A DNA stretch of 33,299 nt from a bacterium. Lineage in GTDB: Bacteria; Patescibacteriota; 4484-211; GCA-002791395. This document shows, one piece after another, positions 29,248 through 33,299 of the stretch (position 1 is the first letter of the stretch; each line of letters opens with the position of its first letter). Where the stretch lies: contig JALWZS010000036.1 in NCBI GenBank assembly GCA_027002475.1, positions 1 to 33,299 of the forward strand. The letters are read 5' to 3'. The translations under genes were made by a program, and so were the position numbers. A model generated the notes under the pieces. That model was not told the DNA's origin and did not search any database. It saw only the letters and a program-made list of their open reading frames with translations.

Positions 29248-29946
29248 ATGCCTGACGTCACGATTGTAATCCCTGCAATTAATGAAGAAAAAAGACTACG
29301 CGTTACAGTACCTGCTTATCTAGAGTACTTTAAGGAAACTGTTAATCTTTTAATTGTTGACAACGGTTCTCGTGATGGAACTATAGATTACCTTAAAGAT
29401 CTTGAAGCTAAACATAGAAACATATCGCATTTGGAATTTGATGAGGCGCTTGGTAAAGGGGGAGCGGTTTATGCAGGCTTTAACGCCGCGACTACAAAGT
29501 ATGTAGGGTTTGTTGACGCAGATATTTCAACACCTCCACGGGAATTTGAGAAATTAATAAATGCGATAACAAATGAGTCTGTTGATATAGCTATTGCATC
29601 AAGGTGGTTAAAAGGCGCACGAATGGATCCTCCGCAGCCATGGAGCAGAAGAGTGAATGGTCGTTTGTTTAATGTGTTTGTTAATTTGATGTTCGGACTA
29701 CAGCTATCTGATACGCAGTGTGGTGCAAAATTGATGAAAAAAGAAGTTTATGAGGATATAAAAGACAAGCTTACACTAAAGGGGTTTTCTTTTGACGTTG
29801 AGTTGTTATGGCAAGCAAAAAAGGCGGGCTTTAAGGTAACAGAGGTGCCAATTACATGGAAGTATATCCCAGGTCACTCATTTAATCCGTTTAAAGGTGG
29901 AATGAAAGCTGTGCTAGAATTGTTAAGAATCGCTAGTGATAAATAA
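29248..29946 (+). CDS. Family 2 glycosyltransferase, polyprenyl-phosphate sugar synthase type
   Basis: A 232-residue GT-A glycosyltransferase. Motifs seen: VTIVIPAINEEKRL (residues 4-17), LLIVDNGSRDGT (34-45), the metal-binding VDADIS (89-94), and ASRWLKGARM followed by FNVFVNLMFGLQLSDTQCGAKLMKK (about 145-170), which matches the dolichyl/polyprenyl-phosphate mannose or glucose synthase branch. There are no C-terminal membrane helices. Its stop overlaps the wbpA start by 11 bp, so it is translated from the same mRNA as the sugar-nucleotide genes. The upstream leader has TATCAT 16 nt before the ATG and no Shine-Dalgarno sequence. The donor sugar and acceptor are not predictable from the sequence. 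Confidence 0.85.
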   Translation: MPDVTIVIPAINEEKRLRVTVPAYLEYFKETVNLLIVDNGSRDGTIDYLKDLEAKHRNISHLEFDEALGKGGAVYAGFNAATTKYVGFVDADISTPPREFEKLINAITNESVDIAIASRWLKGARMDPPQPWSRRVNGRLFNVFVNLMFGLQLSDTQCGAKLMKKEVYEDIKDKLTLKGFSFDVELLWQAKKAGFKVTEVPITWKYIPGHSFNPFKGGMKAVLELLRIASDK

Positions 29947-31276
29947 AGAGCATTTTGAACAACTAATAGGTTCGAGGCAACTTAAAGTTGGAATTATTGG
30001 ATTAGGTTATGTGGGTTTACCAGTAAGTGCTACGATTGCCAAGCAAGGCTTTCACGTTGTTGGTCTTGATATCAACAAGGAACGAGTAGAACTGATTAAC
30101 GATGGAACATCTCCCATAAAAGGTAAGGAACCAGGGTTAGCTGAGTTAATTGCTAAAGTGACGGAGACTACTCTTGAAGCAACAACAGACGTTAAGCGCT
30201 TGGCTGATAGGGATTTGGTTATTGTCGCAGTTGATACTCCGGTTGAAGAGGGATCAAAGCTACCCGAATATAAGGCGCTAAAAGCAGCAATCGAAACTTT
30301 TGCTCGTGTGATGAAGGAGAATGTACTTCTTATTATTGAATCAACAATAGCACCAGGCACAATACGAAAAATCGTAGTTCCTTTAATTGAAAGCGTAAGT
30401 AAAAGAAAGCTTAATGAGAGCTTCTATATTGGACATTGCCCTGAAAGGGTAACTCCAGGTAAGCTGCTTTACAACCTTGAGAATTATGCTCGCGTAGTTG
30501 GCGGCTCCTCTCCTGAAGTCGCGCAAGTAATGAAGCATTTTTACTCAACATATGTGAAAGGGGAATTGGACACGACAGATGTATCTACTGCTGAGATGGT
30601 TAAAACGACTGAGAATTATTATCGGGATGTAGAGATTGCTTTTGCGAACCAGCTGGCTTTAAATTGTGAGTATCACGGTGTTGACTTTTATCGTGTAAGA
30701 GAATTGGTCAACAAGGTCGAGGCACGCAATGTTCATTACCCAGGGACTGGTGTCGGTGGGCACTGTATTCCTAAAGACGGTCTGTTAAATGTAGCTTTTC
30801 TTAGGAAGGATAGAGGCGATGATGTTTTGCCTGTTCGCTTTTCAGATTTAGCAAGAGAAGTCAATGACTTTATGCCGTATCATATCGTTGAATTGTTAGA
30901 GGATGCAGTTAAAGAGGCAGGAATAGAAATGGACCAAGCAAAGGTTTTGTTATTAGGTTATTCATTTCTACCAGATTCTGACGATGTAAGAAACTCTCCA
31001 AGTATTGCGATTGTGAATGCGTTAAAGGAAAGGGTTGGGTCACTAAAAGTATACGATCCTTTCGTGAGTGAGTACTCTGGGGATTTAGATAAGATGATTG
31101 AAGGTATTAATGCGGTTATTCTTGCGACGGCTCATAGTGAATTTAAGAACTCAGAACTCTTACCTAGACTTAGCGGTAGCATGAATACTAAAATTCTAAT
31201 AGACGGCAGAAATGTTTTCGATAAAAACAAAGCACTTGAGTTCGGTTTTGTTTATAAAGGAATTGGTAACATATGA
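29936..31276 (+). CDS. wbpA: UDP-N-acetylglucosamine 6-dehydrogenase (WbpA-like)
   Basis: A 446-residue NAD-dependent nucleotide-sugar dehydrogenase starting with GTG. The NAD site is VGIIGLGYVGLPVS (about residues 18-31). The catalytic region GTGVGGHCIPKD has nucleophile Cys277, and the C-terminal domain ends in VILATAHSEFKNSEL (about 396-410). Family members oxidise the 6-OH of UDP-GlcNAc, UDP-ManNAc or UDP-glucose to a carboxylate. The WbpA assignment comes from the context: the next three genes encode the remaining steps of the UDP-2,3-diacetamido-2,3-dideoxy-glucuronate pathway. WecC/WbpO-type UDP-ManNAc dehydrogenases are an alternative. It overlaps the upstream gene by 11 bp and the downstream gene by 4 bp (ATGA). 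Confidence 0.85.
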   Translation: MINKEHFEQLIGSRQLKVGIIGLGYVGLPVSATIAKQGFHVVGLDINKERVELINDGTSPIKGKEPGLAELIAKVTETTLEATTDVKRLADRDLVIVAVDTPVEEGSKLPEYKALKAAIETFARVMKENVLLIIESTIAPGTIRKIVVPLIESVSKRKLNESFYIGHCPERVTPGKLLYNLENYARVVGGSSPEVAQVMKHFYSTYVKGELDTTDVSTAEMVKTTENYYRDVEIAFANQLALNCEYHGVDFYRVRELVNKVEARNVHYPGTGVGGHCIPKDGLLNVAFLRKDRGDDVLPVRFSDLAREVNDFMPYHIVELLEDAVKEAGIEMDQAKVLLLGYSFLPDSDDVRNSPSIAIVNALKERVGSLKVYDPFVSEYSGDLDKMIEGINAVILATAHSEFKNSELLPRLSGSMNTKILIDGRNVFDKNKALEFGFVYKGIGNI

Positions 31277-32295
31277 TTTCTAAAAAGAAAATAGCTATTG
31301 TTGGTCTTGGGACTATTGGTACCATTCATCTAAAACACTTATTGTCGTTGCAGGATGCAAATGTAGTTGAAGTTATTGGGCTCGCTGATCCCAAACCGAG
31401 CGAAAAGGCGACTGAATTAGTTGGCGATGTAGGGTTAGATATTAAATCTGATTTCAAGGATTTACTGGAGCATTCTCCTGATGGTTTTATTGTTGCTACG
31501 CCGACCTCACTACATGCGAGTGTTGCGAATGAGCTTCTTTCTAAAGGAGTGTCAGTGTTAGTTGAAAAGCCTATTGCTATGTCTGAGGCTGAAGCCACTA
31601 GTATGATTAGCACTGCTAAAAAAAATAAAGTATTATTACGTGTAGGTCATGCTGAAAGATTCAATCCTGCTTTTATGCACGCAATGAACTATTTGCCGAA
31701 ACTTGGCGAGTTAACTAGCATTAGCTCTATGCGACATAATCCATATCCCGATGGTAGGGCCCCAATGGGAGATGTAATTCTCGACTTAGGATCGCATGAC
31801 ATTGATTTGATTAATGTCATCCTTAAGGAAAAGGGTCTTTCTCTGGAGCCTAATAATATCGATGCGATTGGTAGTTCATCTTTACGTACCCCTACAGATT
31901 TACTTGATAACGTACAAGTATTTGCGCAAGTTAACAAGGTATCGATTCATATTTCTACTTCTTGGGTGGATGCGGTAAGGCTTCGGAAACTTGAGTTAAT
32001 CGGTACTAAGGGGAAACTTGTGGTGGATTTATTTGGTCGAGAGGTAGAGTTTTTTGAAAATAAAGGTGGGTACGATAACGCAGATAGTGCAGCCATGATG
32101 CGTTATGTTCAATACGGTAGGAGGGAAATAAAACCAGTGGAGAATGTAGATGTCTGGCCGATTGAACTTGAACAACGTGCATTTATTGATGAGCTGAATG
32201 GCAAGAAAACAAGGTTGGCAACACCTCAGGAAGGTCTTGAGGTGTTACGGATTGCTGTAAAAGCAAGTGCGGTAGTTAGAGATAGGATTAAGTGA
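31273..32295 (+). CDS. wbpB: Gfo/Idh/MocA-type oxidoreductase (WbpB-like, UDP-GlcNAcA 3-dehydrogenase)
   Basis: A 340-residue two-domain oxidoreductase. The N-terminal Rossmann domain has [19 protein letters not shown] (residues 6-24) and the family motif VEKPIA (97-102, Lys99 catalytic). The C-terminal domain is the mixed alpha/beta substrate domain with [14 protein letters not shown] near residue 170. In the WbpA-B-E-D pathway WbpB oxidises C3 of UDP-GlcNAcA, with the NADH returned by coupled turnover. Proteins of this family act on many sugars, so the specific role rests on gene order. It is translationally coupled at both ends (ATGA with wbpA, GTGA with the acetyltransferase). Confidence 0.83.
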   Translation: MISKKKIAIVGLGTIGTIHLKHLLSLQDANVVEVIGLADPKPSEKATELVGDVGLDIKSDFKDLLEHSPDGFIVATPTSLHASVANELLSKGVSVLVEKPIAMSEAEATSMISTAKKNKVLLRVGHAERFNPAFMHAMNYLPKLGELTSISSMRHNPYPDGRAPMGDVILDLGSHDIDLINVILKEKGLSLEPNNIDAIGSSSLRTPTDLLDNVQVFAQVNKVSIHISTSWVDAVRLRKLELIGTKGKLVVDLFGREVEFFENKGGYDNADSAAMMRYVQYGRREIKPVENVDVWPIELEQRAFIDELNGKKTRLATPQEGLEVLRIAVKASAVVRDRIK

Positions 32296-32897
32296 CAGCA
32301 ATGACTTACGTAAACGATAAAGCGGTTATTGAAGAGGGAGTTGTGTTAGGAAGAGGGAGTAAGATATACAACTTTACACATATTCGTACAAATGCAGAAA
32401 TAGGAGAAAATTCGATTGTAGGTGGGCACGTTTATATTGATGTAGGAGTGAAGATCGGTAGTAACTGCAAGATTCAATCAGGAGCGCAAATATTTCATGG
32501 GGTAACAATATCTGATGGAGTCTTTATTGGACCTGGCGCTAGGCTCGCGAACGATAAGCTCCCACGAGCGATCAATTCGGACGGTTCATTGAAAACTGCC
32601 GATGACTGGGAAGTATCTCCAACTGAGGTTAAATATGGGGCATCAATTGGTATGGGTAGTATTGTTCTTCCTGGTGTAACAATAGGGAAGTGGGCTATGA
32701 TAGGTGCAGGTAGTGTGGTTACTAAAGATGTGCAAGACTTCGCACTCGTTGTTGGCAATCCAGCTAAGCAGATTGGTTATGTTTGTAAATGTGGACACAG
32801 ACTTAATGTTGAAAAAGCTGGAGACGTTGTGTGTAGGTTCTGCAATCTGAAGTACAAAATCGTTAATAATCAACTGAAGGAGGATATAAATGAGTGA
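32292..32897 (+). CDS. wbpD: Left-handed beta-helix N-acetyltransferase (WbpD-like)
   Basis: A 201-residue acyltransferase of the hexapeptide-repeat type. Residues about 7-160 are a run of hexapeptide repeats (for example [52 protein letters not shown]), which form the left-handed beta-helix that binds acetyl-CoA in trimers. Residues about 168-195 have a zinc-ribbon-like tail, VCKCGHRLN...VCRFC, also found in other WlbB/WbpD-type proteins. In the pathway this enzyme acetylates the amino group that the aminotransferase puts on C3. The start is GTG at 32292 overlapping the previous stop (GTGA); an ATG three codons later is possible. Its stop overlaps the next gene by 8 bp. Confidence 0.85.
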   Translation: MTAMTYVNDKAVIEEGVVLGRGSKIYNFTHIRTNAEIGENSIVGGHVYIDVGVKIGSNCKIQSGAQIFHGVTISDGVFIGPGARLANDKLPRAINSDGSLKTADDWEVSPTEVKYGASIGMGSIVLPGVTIGKWAMIGAGSVVTKDVQDFALVVGNPAKQIGYVCKCGHRLNVEKAGDVVCRFCNLKYKIVNNQLKEDINE

Positions 32898-33299
32898 ATT
32901 CATTCCAGTTGCGAAGCCTAATATAACCCAAAAAGAAATTGATTCCGTTTTAGAAGTGTTAAATAGTGGTATGTTAGCTCAAGGGAAATATGTAAAAGAA
33001 TTAGAAGACAATTTCGCTAAGGTCACGGGAGCAAAATATGCGGTTGCTGTTAATTCTGGTACGGCAGCGCTACATTTAGCTTTACTTGCATTAGGAATTA
33101 AACCTGGAGATGAAGTCATAACAACACCATTTACTTTTTGGGCTACTGCTTCCGCAATCATGATGTGTGGTGCTATCCCCGTATTTGTCGATATTGATAA
33201 AAGAACATTCAATATCAATCCGTTATTGATTAAGGATGCTATTACTGATAAAACCGTTGGGATTCTGCCGGTTCACCTGTATGGACAGCCTGCTGATAT
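32890..33299 (+). CDS. wbpE: DegT/DnrJ/EryC1/StrS aminotransferase (WbpE-like), 3'-truncated by the window edge
   Basis: The first 136 residues of a PLP-dependent sugar aminotransferase. It begins [17 protein letters not shown] with the family's P-x-x-P/N-x-T start and includes [34 protein letters not shown] (PLP-phosphate binding) and [15 protein letters not shown], then [15 protein letters not shown]. The active-site lysine lies beyond the window. In this context it would be the WbpE step, transferring an amino group from glutamate to C3 of the 3-oxo sugar. A GGAGG ribosome site lies 6 nt before the ATG, and the start overlaps the acetyltransferase stop by 8 bp. Confidence 0.88.
   Translation, partial: MSEFIPVAKPNITQKEIDSVLEVLNSGMLAQGKYVKELEDNFAKVTGAKYAVAVNSGTAALHLALLALGIKPGDEVITTPFTFWATASAIMMCGAIPVFVDIDKRTFNINPLLIKDAITDKTVGILPVHLYGQPAD

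Overview
The window is about 33.3 kb of AT-rich bacterial DNA that is densely packed. Genes are short, use the standard code with TGA as a stop, and often overlap or abut. The gene content is large poorly conserved surface proteins with one N-terminal membrane segment, small GIY-YIG proteins, many hypotheticals, only two of the three tRNAs with an encoded CCA, and many genes with no Shine-Dalgarno sequence. This suggests an uncultivated, small-genome bacterium of the Patescibacteria/CPR type. That placement is inference from overall character, since no rRNA or ribosomal protein is present.

Region 1 (1-7 kb) is surface and envelope: a partial bacterial alpha-2-macroglobulin, MscL, a deoxyribosyltransferase-like protein, a 938-residue secreted multidomain protein with a predicted beta-propeller, a membrane-anchored protein with a carbohydrate-binding-like domain, and an unlisted-size 45-residue membrane protein with its own Shine-Dalgarno site and terminator.

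Region 2 (7-13.5 kb, minus strand) is housekeeping and repair: a Y-family DNA polymerase with a small upstream partner gene, a repeat-rich leader of about 300 bp, protein-L-isoaspartate methyltransferase, a coiled-coil protein of unknown function, oligoendopeptidase F, and an unusual tRNA gene with a consensus promoter and a terminator.

Region 3 (13.5-22.5 kb) is mostly single-pass membrane or exported proteins of unknown function, including one tandem paralogous pair, interspersed with a metallo-beta-lactamase-fold hydrolase, a small HD hydrolase of the SpoT type, a NUDIX hydrolase and tRNA-Ser(GCU).

Region 4 (22.6-24.5 kb) is an array on the minus strand: tRNA-Ser 5' fragment, GIY-YIG gene, complete tRNA-Ser(GGA), second GIY-YIG gene, tRNA-Ser 3' fragment. 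It is followed by palindromic and low-complexity intergenic repeats that recur near 24.3 kb and 29.1 kb.

Region 5 (25-33.3 kb) is a surface polysaccharide locus: a nucleotidyltransferase-like/thymidylate-kinase-like fusion, an HPr-kinase-like protein, a Wzx/MATE-type flippase, a family 2 glycosyltransferase, and a translationally coupled wbpA-wbpB-wbpD-wbpE set. Those four activities are what is needed to turn UDP-GlcNAc into a UDP-2,3-diacetamido-2,3-dideoxy-glucuronic acid type sugar. The aminotransferase runs off the end of the window.

A signal that runs through the whole window is the position of -10 boxes. At about ten genes a good -10 hexamer ends only 6-9 nt before the start codon with no Shine-Dalgarno sequence, which predicts leaderless mRNAs, while other genes have strong AAGGAGG-type sites.
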